A stretch of DNA of 64,000 nt from Siderastrea siderea. Its lineage: Eukaryota > Cnidaria > Anthozoa > Scleractinia > Rhizangiidae. The stretch covers positions 73,764,427 through 73,828,426 of the forward strand of contig OZ034968.1 in the NCBI GenBank assembly GCA_964030785.1, written 5' to 3'. Below the pieces are notes generated by a model, which was given only the letters and a program-made list of their open reading frames with translations, was not told where the DNA came from and made no database searches. This document shows positions 23,887 to 32,490 of this stretch, piece by piece; the stretch's first letter is position 1, and the number at the start of each line of letters is the position of its first letter. The translations under genes and the position numbers were made by a program.

Positions 23887-26800
23887 AGGGGTAGGTCTTG
23901 AAGGTGTTGGGATCAATGACTCGTTTGTCATAGACTAACTTGTACCATTTATGTTTGGGTTCAGTCAGCAAGGTGTAATTGGCTGGATTGCGAACAATTT
24001 GGTGGGAGTTGATAACTTGGATTTCCCTTGGTTTGGGAAGGGGTTTCTGGATTTCGTCCTTGACATTCTGACGCATGACATCATAATTGAGCTGGGTGTG
24101 TCCTTCGCTGTTGAGTCGGAAGCCTCTGACCTTGCATTCCACTTTTCCTTTATTCGTAGTATACCCATAGTTCTTGGGTCCTCCACTGACAAATTCTTGA
24201 ATGTATTCATCCTTAGCTAATTCGGAGTCGAAGTCCCCTAGATAGGAACCCAAGACAGGTTGGAATTGAGTGGGTGTTTCCTCCAGGTAGATGACGGAGT
24301 CGGTGTCAAAGTAGAGGACTCTTTCCCCTAAGGCTTGCAGGGTGTCATACAATTTAAGGCGGGCGTGGCAGGTAGTGAAGCAGGCCACAAAAATGTTGAG
24401 GTTGGGTGAGCCGCGGATGTCCTCTTTTTGTTTTTGGTAGTGGATCTCGACCATGTCCTGGTTAATGACGGCAACGTGACGTACGTCGAAGGAATCATTG
24501 TCCAAGAAACAGTGGAAGGCATGAGGGTCATCGAAGGCTTGAATTTGGGTTTTGTTGAGGCGTTGTCCAAACTTACCCCACATGGAGTTGAGCATGAGCT
24601 TAGCTAGGGTACGCAGGCCCGGGTTGTATTCGATCTTGTCGTATTCTAACTGGATGCCTTCATGCAGGAAGTACTCTTCGATGTAACGTTGCTTTTCTTC
24701 TTCTGTCGTGACATCCTTAGGCCACCCACTAGCTTCTTGTTTGATTTTTAACCAGGTGTTAACATAATCAGCGAAGAGGCCCTCACAGGTCTCTTCAAAA
24801 TGCCAAGCTTCGTAGATGTATTGGACTTGGTACCCGAGCTCCACGGCTTTATTCAGTTCTGGGGTGCACCAGGTACTGGTGAGGGCTCGTTGTTCGTCGG
24901 TGTGAGGGCAATGATAAGATCTGTCCAAAAGAGGTTTGTTCATTTCTTCTTCCACACAACGGGCACAGAGGGGAAAGAGCAGTTTGTTGTCATGACGGTA
25001 AGGCAGCACGGGATGATACAATTCACGGGGAGGCAGGATTTTACACTGTATTAGACCAAAGTACTGGTGTATGTTCGTGTGACCTGGTTGAGAAACGATG
25101 GTGGGATGCCCTTTGGGGTACACAGACTTCTTGTTCACCCACGGGTACAAGGAGGTGACATCGATGTAGTGAATTTTTTGGCCAGGGGTAATATGATGGT
25201 ACAGTTTAATGGCATTGGTACGACCTCCACAGAAAGCCTCTCGAGGTTCAAGTGGTTGGATAAAGTTGAGTTCCCGGACGAAGGAGTCGATCTCTGGGTG
25301 GGTGTCTCGGAGGTGGTCCCATTCACATCCCCATATTTGAATGACGTTGTACCCTTGGTCGGTAAGCTTTTTGACTTTGTTTTGGGTGACGTCATAGAGG
25401 TCCTGCATGGTTCGATCATAGTTGCGGGGATGTTTTTCGTAGCGATGGGGATAACAGGTAGGGCATCCGTGGGTGAAACAGCCTTGAAATTCGTAGACGG
25501 TGTGGGTGTCGCGGCAATAACCATCCACATGGATGTTGGTCCCGGGGATCTTATACTCGCCTTGATTTCGGACATGTTGGATGTACTGAGGCTTTGGATT
25601 GGCACTGGCCAGTAGATCGTTGGGGTTGAGATCTTGGAGGGCCCGTTGACGTAGTTGGTGATCGCACCAGGTTAACCATTCAAGGGCTGGGATGGACTGG
25701 TTGATGTTATTTCTCCACCCGTTCTGACCGGCGGGTTCGCTGGCAATACTGTTGGGGATCATCCGGTTCATACGTAAATCTCGATTACAAGCGGAGGCAA
25801 TGGTGACGTGATCGAAGGGATTGAAGCCTGTTAAGTCTTCAAACATGCGTTTGAAAGTCAGACATCCTTGTTTGAGGAGTCGTACATCGGAACTGCAATA
25901 GGCCAATAATTCGTTTTGAAAATGAAACACCACCCCCTGGTCGCGTTGTTGTTGATGCCAGGTTTCAAAGGCTTGTCTTCCTTCGAGTGTCATGCTCTCA
26001 GGCATGTAGTAATCGCGTGAGGGGAGGATGTCCACGTAGTTTTGATGCTTAGGTATATTGAACTTGTGGGGGAAATAGCCTTTGCAGAGTTCTGTCAAAC
26101 CAAAGGTTTTGGGAAACGCGGAGAGGGGCATCTGGAAGAAACTCATGGAATCGATGAACCGGATGCGGTCATGTTGGATTTGTAAGAGTTTACATCCGTT
26201 GCGGAGTTGTTGTACGATGCGGTTTTCACTATAGTATTCTTGGATGATAAAGTACCCATCGTACCCTTGAAAATTATGAGCGATGACGTTGACTTGACGG
26301 GTATCGTGGAGGGTCAAGGTATCCAGCCATTCCAGAAAGTCACGGATACAGGTGGGACCTGGGAAAGGCTTGGGTTCATCGTTGTCTTCGGTTTCGGCCA
26401 CGACGAGATTGGCAATGTGTTCTCCGTGGGGTTGCATGGCTTCGATATCAAAGAAGACGTGTAAGGGAGGCAGGTCTTGCTCGTCCTCGTCCTCGGAGGA
26501 GGCATGGGGTTCCGCGGCGGCACCTCGTTTGGCGCCAGGACCTTTTTGACGGGTCCTCTTTCTCTTCTTCTTTTGGTCTTGAGGTTTGGGGGCTCTTTGT
26601 ATAAAACAACGGTGGTCGTCGGCGTCGACGTACTGATGACAAGACGGGCAATCCACGTGCCAACAAAGGTGACGTTGAATGCGGGACAAGCCCACATTTT
26701 GTTGATAGCATTTATCGCATCGGTGTCGTTGAGAGCACACGGAGGTCTGGAGGCCCGTGACGGGTTTGCCCGCGTGGGTCTTGCTGGAATGGGCTTCGAA

Positions 26801-28042
26801 ACACGCGGGTCCAAAAAAGTCCCGATGACACGAGTCGCAACGTTGAGTGGCTTTCAGGTGTCGGGGGTAAGCATGTTGAAAGTCTGGACAATCTTTCTGT
26901 CGACAGGCTCCACACACCTTGGTCTTGGTGCATCGATGCTTTCCCTCCTCGTTATAGGGTTTCCAACAATCCGCACACACATAACCGGACCCGAAAAATC
27001 CCGGCAATTTGGTGATGACATCATAATGGTCTTGGTTGTGCAACAGGATCAGTTGTTTGTCAGAAAGGGGTCCAAACGTGGTGATGTGGAACGATCGCTG
27101 TGCATCGACCAGGATGATCTGGTAACCGGTGAGGGACGGAGCTTGACTGAATTGGGTCAAGGCATCATAGCTGCAAGGACCCAAGGGTACCTGGGCTTCA
27201 TTCTGGAGGTCCAGAGCGAGGGTTCTCTGCAGGGACTTTCCTTTGCGGATGCTGTCGTATTTCGGGTGCTGGTCCACGCGAGCTTTGGCGACCACGAGGG
27301 CTCTGGCACAACAGAGCTCATCATCATTTTGGATGCGGATGACCGATTTTTTGTTGGCCGTTAACATGGTCATGGTAGGATGCCCTGGTTTCCCACGACG
27401 CGGTTTGCCGGTGCCTTGAGGTGCATGATGAACTTGAGTGATGGAGACTTGAAAGGAGTCATCCATTTCAAATTGTTCGTTGCTGTTGAGGGCTTGGGCT
27501 AAACGTTGAAACAGCGCCTCCACCCGTTCTGTGTCTCGACGCCATTCACCGGCACGTAATCCCCACCCCTGAAAATTATTGTGCAAGCGATCGGATGCTA
27601 TGGTAAAGTAGAGTCGATCTTGATCGTGGAGGTCGGGGGTGGTGGTTAACACTTGATCGACGGCTCGACGTAATCCATCTTGCAGAGCTTGGGTTATATT
27701 TTGACCTGGAAGCAAGTTCCCCCTTTGTCGTAAATGGGTCTTGAAATGACGTTCTTGTACCCCCATGCGATCACTCTTCCGATTCACAAAAGGTTCGAGT
27801 TCAAAGTCGAAGGTAACGTGTTCAGAGGGATCCAATCCACCCCCACTTTGTTCCCATTGGTTCAAGGCCTCTTCACAAATCTCATCACTGTCCGGCATGT
27901 CTTCGGTACATAACATAGGTCCCACACAGGAAGTTGTCTCGTCTTCTGGCTCTGAATCGGACATCTCGAGGCCAAGCAGGGCCAGGACCTCGCTTCTAGC
28001 GAGGCCACTGGGCCCTGCTTCCTCTTCTTGGCGAGAGGACAT
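23873..28042 (-). CDS. DNA polymerase B (protein-primed type) of Maverick/adintovirus
   Basis: 1389 residues; replicates the element. Exonuclease motifs: FFDIEA (about 530-535), HNFQGYDGYF (about 589-598) and YCSSD (about 715-719). Polymerase motifs: A, DVTSLYP (about 961-967); B, KLMLNSMWGKFG (about 1148-1159); C, YFDTDS (about 1244-1249). A Cys/His-rich region with several CxxC pairs fills about 356-480. Between the exonuclease and palm, about 840-915, lies an EFQGCFTHGC ... IWGCEW block resembling Vsr-type nuclease folds. A Lys/Arg-rich, acidic linker (about 485-525) looks like a nuclear-localisation stretch. TATAAAAA lies on the minus strand at 28076-28083, 34 bases upstream. The gene shares a divergent promoter region with the gene at 28280. 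Confidence 0.97.
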   Translation of the reverse strand: MSSRQEEEAGPSGLARSEVLALLGLEMSDSEPEDETTSCVGPMLCTEDMPDSDEICEEALNQWEQSGGGLDPSEHVTFDFELEPFVNRKSDRMGVQERHFKTHLRQRGNLLPGQNITQALQDGLRRAVDQVLTTTPDLHDQDRLYFTIASDRLHNNFQGWGLRAGEWRRDTERVEALFQRLAQALNSNEQFEMDDSFQVSITQVHHAPQGTGKPRRGKPGHPTMTMLTANKKSVIRIQNDDELCCARALVVAKARVDQHPKYDSIRKGKSLQRTLALDLQNEAQVPLGPCSYDALTQFSQAPSLTGYQIILVDAQRSFHITTFGPLSDKQLILLHNQDHYDVITKLPGFFGSGYVCADCWKPYNEEGKHRCTKTKVCGACRQKDCPDFQHAYPRHLKATQRCDSCHRDFFGPACFEAHSSKTHAGKPVTGLQTSVCSQRHRCDKCYQQNVGLSRIQRHLCWHVDCPSCHQYVDADDHRCFIQRAPKPQDQKKKRKRTRQKGPGAKRGAAAEPHASSEDEDEQDLPPLHVFFDIEAMQPHGEHIANLVVAETEDNDEPKPFPGPTCIRDFLEWLDTLTLHDTRQVNVIAHNFQGYDGYFIIQEYYSENRIVQQLRNGCKLLQIQHDRIRFIDSMSFFQMPLSAFPKTFGLTELCKGYFPHKFNIPKHQNYVDILPSRDYYMPESMTLEGRQAFETWHQQQRDQGVVFHFQNELLAYCSSDVRLLKQGCLTFKRMFEDLTGFNPFDHVTIASACNRDLRMNRMIPNSIASEPAGQNGWRNNINQSIPALEWLTWCDHQLRQRALQDLNPNDLLASANPKPQYIQHVRNQGEYKIPGTNIHVDGYCRDTHTVYEFQGCFTHGCPTCYPHRYEKHPRNYDRTMQDLYDVTQNKVKKLTDQGYNVIQIWGCEWDHLRDTHPEIDSFVRELNFIQPLEPREAFCGGRTNAIKLYHHITPGQKIHYIDVTSLYPWVNKKSVYPKGHPTIVSQPGHTNIHQYFGLIQCKILPPRELYHPVLPYRHDNKLLFPLCARCVEEEMNKPLLDRSYHCPHTDEQRALTSTWCTPELNKAVELGYQVQYIYEAWHFEETCEGLFADYVNTWLKIKQEASGWPKDVTTEEEKQRYIEEYFLHEGIQLEYDKIEYNPGLRTLAKLMLNSMWGKFGQRLNKTQIQAFDDPHAFHCFLDNDSFDVRHVAVINQDMVEIHYQKQKEDIRGSPNLNIFVACFTTCHARLKLYDTLQALGERVLYFDTDSVIYLEETPTQFQPVLGSYLGDFDSELAKDEYIQEFVSGGPKNYGYTTNKGKVECKVRGFRLNSEGHTQLNYDVMRQNVKDEIQKPLPKPREIQVINSHQIVRNPANYTLLTEPKHKWYKLVYDKRVIDPNTFKTYPYGYQ

Positions 28043-28279
28043 GATCAGATGAACTGACTGGAGATCGGGGCTCTGTTTTTATAGAGAACCAAAATGTCAC
28101 GTGGGAGGGGAAGGAGCCAATCACTAAACAGGGTACCCCCTGAGAGGGGGTGCCCTAGGGAGGGGTGGGACGAGGTGGGGGGACCCCCCTCCCCCCTCTC
28201 TAGTTAGGGTCCAGGGTGCATGACGGGAACGAATGAGAGACTATAAAACAGATCGACCCTCGAGGTGAGTCATCTCAAA
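28043..28279. promoter_or_regulatory. Left divergent promoter region
   Basis: The minus-strand TATA box is at 28076-28083 for polymerase and the plus-strand TATAAAA at 28242-28248 for the next gene. Between them are CACGTG, a CCAAT-type GCCAATCA and a G-run/C-run palindrome (GGGGGGACCCCCC). On the minus strand about 135 bases (28076-28212) match 43380-43509 on the plus strand. Confidence 0.8.
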
Positions 28280-28687
28280 ATGGACGCTGGCCATGAGAAG
28301 TTGCTAGAAACCTTTGAGGAGTTTGAAGTCGATTTAGAAGTTGAACAGATCTTGGAGAAAGTGAAGAGGGAGTTGGAAGAGGAGGAGGAAAGCTTTGCTG
28401 AGTTTGCCGAAAGGTTAAAAGAACTGGAACCGGAGAAAGTCGAGTCGCAGAAACGCAGAGCCGAAGAGGCCGTTCGTTTACAAGCATATTGCTACCCTCA
28501 CATGACCTGTGACTGGTACATCGAGGGCCTAGATTATTGCTGGACCAACTGGCACCACCAATTTAAGCGACCAGCCACACCTCCCCGAGCACCGCCACCC
28601 TCTCCCGATGTCCCGCGTAAGACAGTTCCGCACCCGCCGTCACAGATCCCCCGTCAGCTACCATCAAAGCGACGACGACGACGATGA
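28280..28687 (+). CDS. Acidic coiled-coil protein, unknown function
   Basis: 135 residues. The first two thirds are strongly acidic and helical (EVEQILEKVKRELEEEEES), likely a coiled coil. Then comes a short Cys/Trp-rich patch (CYPHMTCDWYIEGLDYCW) and a proline-rich tail ending in Lys-Arg repeats that could serve as a nuclear signal. A TATA box lies 32 bases before the ATG. The last 80 bases overlap the next gene in a different frame. Position beside an early-type promoter suggests a regulatory or host-interaction role; the family is not recognised. Confidence 0.7.
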   Translation: MDAGHEKLLETFEEFEVDLEVEQILEKVKRELEEEEESFAEFAERLKELEPEKVESQKRRAEEAVRLQAYCYPHMTCDWYIEGLDYCWTNWHHQFKRPATPPRAPPPSPDVPRKTVPHPPSQIPRQLPSKRRRRR

Positions 28688-29663
28688 CTCCACCAACGAC
28701 ACCGACCCCGACGACGACAACGACGACGACGACTCCGACTATGACCCCCACGACGACGACGACGACGACGACGGCGAGTACGAACGGGCAGTCCTCAGGG
28801 CGAAACGACTACGCAACATGGCCAAATGTGCACGGTACCGGGCCGAACACCGCGATGAACTGATCGCCTCCAAAAAAAAGTACCGAGAAAACAATCGAGA
28901 GTTCATCGCGGTGTCCGGCCAGTGTTACCGGGACAAACGTCGTAAACAACTGTTGACGGCCCGCCAGAGCTACAAGGCAAGGTATCCAGAGCGCGTGGTT
29001 GAGTGTAATAGGCGTTACCGGGAAAGGAATCGAGCCAAGCTGTTGGAGAAGCAAAGGCTCTACCGAGAAAGGAATCGAGCCCAGCTGGCGGAAGCCCAAA
29101 AACGCTACCGGGAAAAGAATCTGGAACACCTCCTGGAGAAGGAGCAACAATATCGGGAGACCCATCGAGAGGTGTTGATGGAGAAAGAGAGGTGTCGTCG
29201 AGCCCGCCTGCGGGAGAAAAAGAGCACTCGAGCCCGCCTGGTGGAGAAAAAGAGAACTCAAGAGAAAATGGAGGCTTTAGGAGCTTTGACACTGACCATC
29301 CCCCTGACGGATTATTTGAAATCCGTTCCTGTGACGCAGGAATCTGTGGATACAAACGGACCGCCCACGGACTCTCATACTGTGTTTGATTTGGATTCGG
29401 GGGGCGATACAAACGGACCGCCCACGGACTCTTATACTCTCTTTGATTTGGATTCGGGGGGCGTGCAAGTTGCGGACTCCCCTGATTGGGAGAATGTTTC
29501 GTATTTGCAGGAGTTATTGAAAGACATGTCACCCGAGGATTGGCAGCAGGTCATGAACAATGTCGAGACTTTTGATCTGGAGACATTGGTGTCCCCTGAA
29601 GACCTCGTTCATGACATGTCATCCGACGAGGGGGTGGATTTATTGTTTGATTTCATGTCTTAA
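28608..29663 (+). CDS. Basic YRE-repeat protein with acidic C terminus, candidate transcription regulator
   Basis: 351 residues. Order: Arg/Ser-rich start, a long Asp-rich run (about 22-58), then about nine degenerate 14-15-residue repeats of the form YRERNRAxLLEKQ (about 75-205), which form a very basic helical region. Next is a duplicated block containing TNGPPTDSHTVFDLDSGG (second copy TNGPPTDSYTLFDLDSGG), and last an acidic-hydrophobic tail with DLETLVSPEDLV and DLLFDFMS. The tail composition resembles acidic activation domains. The start lies inside the preceding gene in the +1 frame relative to it, so expression by leaky scanning, splicing or frameshift is possible. Confidence is good for the frame, low for function. 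Confidence 0.75.
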   Translation: MSRVRQFRTRRHRSPVSYHQSDDDDDDSTNDTDPDDDNDDDDSDYDPHDDDDDDDGEYERAVLRAKRLRNMAKCARYRAEHRDELIASKKKYRENNREFIAVSGQCYRDKRRKQLLTARQSYKARYPERVVECNRRYRERNRAKLLEKQRLYRERNRAQLAEAQKRYREKNLEHLLEKEQQYRETHREVLMEKERCRRARLREKKSTRARLVEKKRTQEKMEALGALTLTIPLTDYLKSVPVTQESVDTNGPPTDSHTVFDLDSGGDTNGPPTDSYTLFDLDSGGVQVADSPDWENVSYLQELLKDMSPEDWQQVMNNVETFDLETLVSPEDLVHDMSSDEGVDLLFDFMS

Positions 29664-29879
29664 CCCCCCTCGTCCTCTGGCAGAACATCCGTGTCAGTAT
29701 TTGTGAGAGAACAAATGAACTTGACAACTCATCAATCAAAATGACACAAGTGACATTGTTTTTATTTTATCTGGATTGTCTACACCACAAGGGGGTTTTG
29801 TCTCGCCAATGCTGCTTGAGACTACCGAACTGCAGAATAACAATGTAACATTTTTTGACTCAACATGTTAATTAAATGT

Positions 29880-30239
29880 TTACAATTTCAAACGTTTCTT
29901 GGCTTGCATGATTTTCTTGACCACCCGTTCCGTCTTGTTTTTCTTGCCGGGTAAGCGATCAATGGCTTGGATCATCTTGGTATCGGCTTTCCATTTATCT
30001 TGCAAATTCTTAGCACGGCTGTAATCAATGTCGTGTTGCTTAGCAATTTGGTCCAAACGATTGATCCCGGGATCCCCACGTTTCAGGCGTTTAGCCAAAT
30101 GGGTGCCAGGGCCCATGTACTGATAGCCAGGCCAATGAAATTCCTTCCCCGTTTTCGCAATCCATTTTTGGACATCCAAGGCCCCTCCTCGTTGGGGGCG
30201 TTTCCGTTTGATACCCCTTCTCCTCCTCTGGGTGGGCAT
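29880..30239 (-). CDS. PLA2-like virion protein (parvovirus VP1-type phospholipase fold)
   Basis: 119 residues. An Arg-rich N terminus ends in QRGG (16-19), a candidate adenain site. The domain that follows has the calcium-loop motif YMGPGTHL (41-48) and the catalytic pair HD with a nearby Tyr (HDIDY, 69-73), as in the short PLA2 domains of parvovirus capsids. Such enzymes hydrolyse phospholipids to let the particle leave endosomes. The C terminus is Lys-rich. It is the last gene of the leftward virion block; a minus-strand AATAAA lies near 29762. PLA2-like genes are known in adintoviruses. Confidence 0.85.
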   Translation of the reverse strand: MPTQRRRRGIKRKRPQRGGALDVQKWIAKTGKEFHWPGYQYMGPGTHLAKRLKRGDPGINRLDQIAKQHDIDYSRAKNLQDKWKADTKMIQAIDRLPGKKNKTERVVKKIMQAKKRLKL

Positions 30240-30242
30240 GTT

Positions 30243-30878
30243 TTAGTCACTGTCGTCGTAATCCAATCGACGTCGTAACTTTTTACCTTGGGCCCAATCT
30301 TCCCAACCGGGTAAAGGTTTCAATCGTTCCACTTCTCGGGCAGGTCCTTTGCCTTTGCGACTCTCGGCTAACTTTTTTTCCAAAGCCTTGCGTTGTTCTC
30401 GAAGGACTTCTAAACGTGACTCCCCTCGACTGGTGGATGGGCTCCCTTTCTTGACAATCTTACTGGTAGTGGCTGCTCCTTTGCCTTTCTTGGTTGCAGG
30501 CGTAATGGGTGGTTTGGGAGTCGACGGGCTGCCTTTTATCATGCGCTTCAACCATTGTTCCACAGGTCCCGTCACCAAATCCCCGGCTTCTTCCTCGCCT
30601 TCTTCACCTGGTGGACCACCCGGGGCACCCGGGGCACCAACCCCCACCCCGCCAGGAAATTGACGAATGCGTTTGGTTAACTTGATTAATTCTTGACTCA
30701 ACGGTTTGGTTTGAGCATTAACCAGGGCTGGGGGTAATTGAGGGTTGGCTAACAAGACATGTTTTTGGGCGGCGAGCGTCGCGGCTTTGTTCAACAAGGC
30801 ATTTTCGGTGAGTTCTCCTTTGTAATATTGAATGAGTTGTTCCAAGTCCTTGTGGGGAATCATGTACACTTCGTCCAT
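30243..30878 (-). CDS. Conserved-type Maverick protein, unknown function
   Basis: 211 residues. The N terminus has the motif HKDLEQLIQYYKGELTENA, followed by AALAAQKH-type helical sequence and LTKRIRQ (about 66-72), which I associate with small structural proteins of cnidarian Maverick elements. A Gly/Pro-rich hinge, a Lys/Ser/Pro-rich region and a charged helix (about 155-185) follow. The stop lies 3 bases from the start of the PLA2-like gene. Its start overlaps the previous gene by 19 bases. It is probably a virion component; the role is inferred from position only. Confidence 0.75.
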   Translation of the reverse strand: MDEVYMIPHKDLEQLIQYYKGELTENALLNKAATLAAQKHVLLANPQLPPALVNAQTKPLSQELIKLTKRIRQFPGGVGVGAPGAPGGPPGEEGEEEAGDLVTGPVEQWLKRMIKGSPSTPKPPITPATKKGKGAATTSKIVKKGSPSTSRGESRLEVLREQRKALEKKLAESRKGKGPAREVERLKPLPGWEDWAQGKKLRRRLDYDDSD

Positions 30879-31089
30879 GTTCGTTGACTACACTCGGAGC
30901 AAAGTTCCCCGTCTTCCTGGTCACGGCAACTCTTACAAAGACGGGCCCTCAAGATGTGTTGGTACTCTCGATACAACAGGTGATATTTATGCTTCCAATA
31001 ATGACACTCGTCTTTCCACTTGTCGGTGGCCCGATTGGCCTCTTGTAATAGAGTCATCCACGTAGGGAGGGTTAACGAACACATTGACA
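30860..31089 (-). CDS. Small CxxC zinc-ribbon-like protein
   Basis: About 76 residues from the first ATG at 31089 (a second ATG lies at 31083). It has a helical middle rich in Tyr/His/Trp (KWKDECHYWKHKYH) and a C-terminal cluster CKSC-x8-CSEC that could bind one zinc ion. It overlaps the genes on both sides by short runs (about 18 bases each). A longer frame reaches 31144 but would overlap the upstream gene by 73 bases, so the shorter form is preferred. No family is recognised. Confidence 0.6.
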
Positions 31090-31389
31090 TAACACCTCGT
31101 GAAGTCCTTGAAACAATCCGCTTCCTTTTTGTTGGACTAACCACTGACGACGTTTTTTGACGGAATGTCGACGACGTCCCAAATCACGGAGTACCTTTTT
31201 ATAGGGTTGAAGTTTAGCCAGCATGGGTGGGGTGACAGGAATCTTGTTTTTTAAAAAGTTCAACACCAGTTCACTCACAGCATTGATTTGATCGGCATTG
31301 GCATGTTGTAACAACTCTTGACGTTTGGAACCATTGGCTTCTTGTAACATGGACCGTAAAAACGGTAATTGACGTCGAAGACGTTGCAT
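31072..31389 (-). CDS. Small helical basic protein, conserved-type in Maverick elements
   Basis: 105 residues: RRQLPFLRSML at the start, a helical core including ADQINAVSELVLNFLKNKI and TPPMLAKLQPYKKVLRDLG, then a basic RRRHSVKKRRQWLVQQKGSG stretch. This pattern (helical core, basic strip, Gln-rich turn) matches small proteins often found in cnidarian Mavericks, from my recall of the family. It is probably a core or scaffold protein. It sits 3 bases downstream of the tiny gene at 31393. Confidence 0.7.
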   Translation of the reverse strand: MQRLRRQLPFLRSMLQEANGSKRQELLQHANADQINAVSELVLNFLKNKIPVTPPMLAKLQPYKKVLRDLGRRRHSVKKRRQWLVQQKGSGLFQGLHEVLCQCVR

Positions 31390-31392
31390 CCT

Positions 31393-31557
31393 TTATCGGT
31401 GACGACGACGATACCGTTGATTGGCTTTTTGAATCGTGCGTTTTATACGTTTATCCGTTTCCAAGGCCGCAGCTTTCCCCAATCCTACCATAGCGGGCAC
31501 CAATAGATTTAAAAAACCGCCTCGTTGACGTCGTCGTCGTCTTCTCCTCCTCACCAT
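31393..31557 (-). CDS. Tiny Arg-rich virion protein (54 aa) with QRGG motif
   Basis: A very short frame, MVRRRRR... with QRGG at 11-14, then a hydrophobic helix (FLNLLVPAMVGLGKAAAL) and a basic tail (NQRYRRRHR). The layout matches the 62-residue protein at 36851: Arg tract, cleavable QRGG, amphipathic or hydrophobic helix. The ATG overlaps the upstream stop by a few bases (ATGGTGA), as in a polycistronic-like packing. It probably binds DNA or disrupts membranes after protease release. Confidence 0.7.
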   Translation of the reverse strand: MVRRRRRRRRQRGGFLNLLVPAMVGLGKAAALETDKRIKRTIQKANQRYRRRHR

Positions 31558-31883
31558 GGTCGACCCGTCAATAGACGTTGAAGGGCTTTGTCTTGTTTGA
31601 TGAGGTCTCGCGACTCTTTATAGCCTTGACGGGTATTGCGTTTGAAATCGGACCACCAACCCCCACCTCGTTGTCGTCGGACATGTTGTACATTATCGGT
31701 AATGCCTTTCAAGGCTTGACCCCCTAATTTGCCTAAAGCCAGTCCAAACCCAGGCGCTGGGCCTGATAGAAACATACTCATGCCATGGGCAATTTTATCC
31801 ACCAAACGGGGTTTGCGACGCCTTAAAGCCCCTCCTCGTTGTTTCCTTTTTCTGCGTCGTCGTCGTCGTTGTTGGACGGCCAT
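31551..31883 (-). CDS. Arg-rich virion core protein with two QRGG motifs
   Basis: 110 residues. The N terminus is almost only Arg/Lys, ending in QRGG at 15-18. A middle hydrophobic-amphipathic stretch (GMSMFLSGPAPGFGLALGKL) follows, then a second QRGG at 71-74 leading into GWWSDF and a charged tail. Two predicted cleavages would release a central amphipathic peptide, reminiscent of adenovirus pVI/pX maturation. The start has a Kozak-like ACCATGGC; a CATAAAAAG TATA-like box lies about 35 bases upstream. It overlaps the upstream two-TM gene by 61 bases. Confidence 0.75.
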   Translation of the reverse strand: MAVQQRRRRRRKRKQRGGALRRRKPRLVDKIAHGMSMFLSGPAPGFGLALGKLGGQALKGITDNVQHVRRQRGGGWWSDFKRNTRQGYKESRDLIKQDKALQRLLTGRPW

Positions 31884-32488
31884 GGTTCTAAGAGTGTGGG
31901 ACTAGGAGGGAGCGGCTTTTTATGGATCCAATAGTCTTTAGGTCTCAAGGGACGAGGACATCCATCTACATAGCATAGGGCTTCCAAGGGTTGGTACACA
32001 AAATGACCATGGTAATCTTGGAGACATCGTTTAGGTAATGGAGGGGTGAAATCCACAATGGTATCATCCAAGGTTTGCATCTTGATTAAAAATCGTTCCA
32101 GATCCTCCAAGGGAATACCCCGCACATGGGTTTTCAATTCGGTCAAGGCTTTGGCATAAGTGGTAAACGCAAATCGACTCATGGTCACTTTAAATCGGTA
32201 TTGTTTAAAATCATTCCATCCTTTGACCACGGTCCCCACGGCCGCCAAACACGCTACCAATGTACTATTTTCCAATAGCGGGCCCGCAATCATACCGGCA
32301 GCCATCAGGAGTAAGGCCATGCCATTGAACAAGGCATTGATACACCTGTAATGATTCAACATTTTTCGATAACACCACCATTGTTGATGATAAAAGGCAT
32401 ACAAGGAATCCATGCGTTGTAATAATTCCGGGGGGAAGGGAAGACCATGCTGTTTCGATCCATTCAATAACGACACGATGGTTTTCAT
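31823..32488 (-). CDS. Two-transmembrane protein with SLATT-like topology
   Basis: 221 residues. The N-terminal helix is rich in Tyr/Trp/His (about 26-48), TM1 is at about 50-69 (ALFNGMALLLMAAGMIAG), a short loop follows, then TM2 at about 76-90, and a long cytosolic helical region (about 95-140) begins KQYRFKVTMSRFAF. This order of helix, two close TMs and helices matches SLATT effector domains; sequence similarity is not proven. The C terminus is proline-rich then acidic. It starts two bases after the stop of the Gly-rich gene. A structural membrane protein of the particle is an alternative. Confidence 0.6.
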   Translation of the reverse strand: MKTIVSLLNGSKQHGLPFPPELLQRMDSLYAFYHQQWWCYRKMLNHYRCINALFNGMALLLMAAGMIAGPLLENSTLVACLAAVGTVVKGWNDFKQYRFKVTMSRFAFTTYAKALTELKTHVRGIPLEDLERFLIKMQTLDDTIVDFTPPLPKRCLQDYHGHFVYQPLEALCYVDGCPRPLRPKDYWIHKKPLPPSPTLLEPWPSNNDDDDAEKGNNEEGL

Positions 32489-32490
32489 CT

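Noticed and set aside
26477..27364. Long plus-strand frame of 295 codons
   Set aside because: Antisense to the Cys-rich part of DNA polymerase B, with no domain; a by-product of codon bias in the GC-balanced element.
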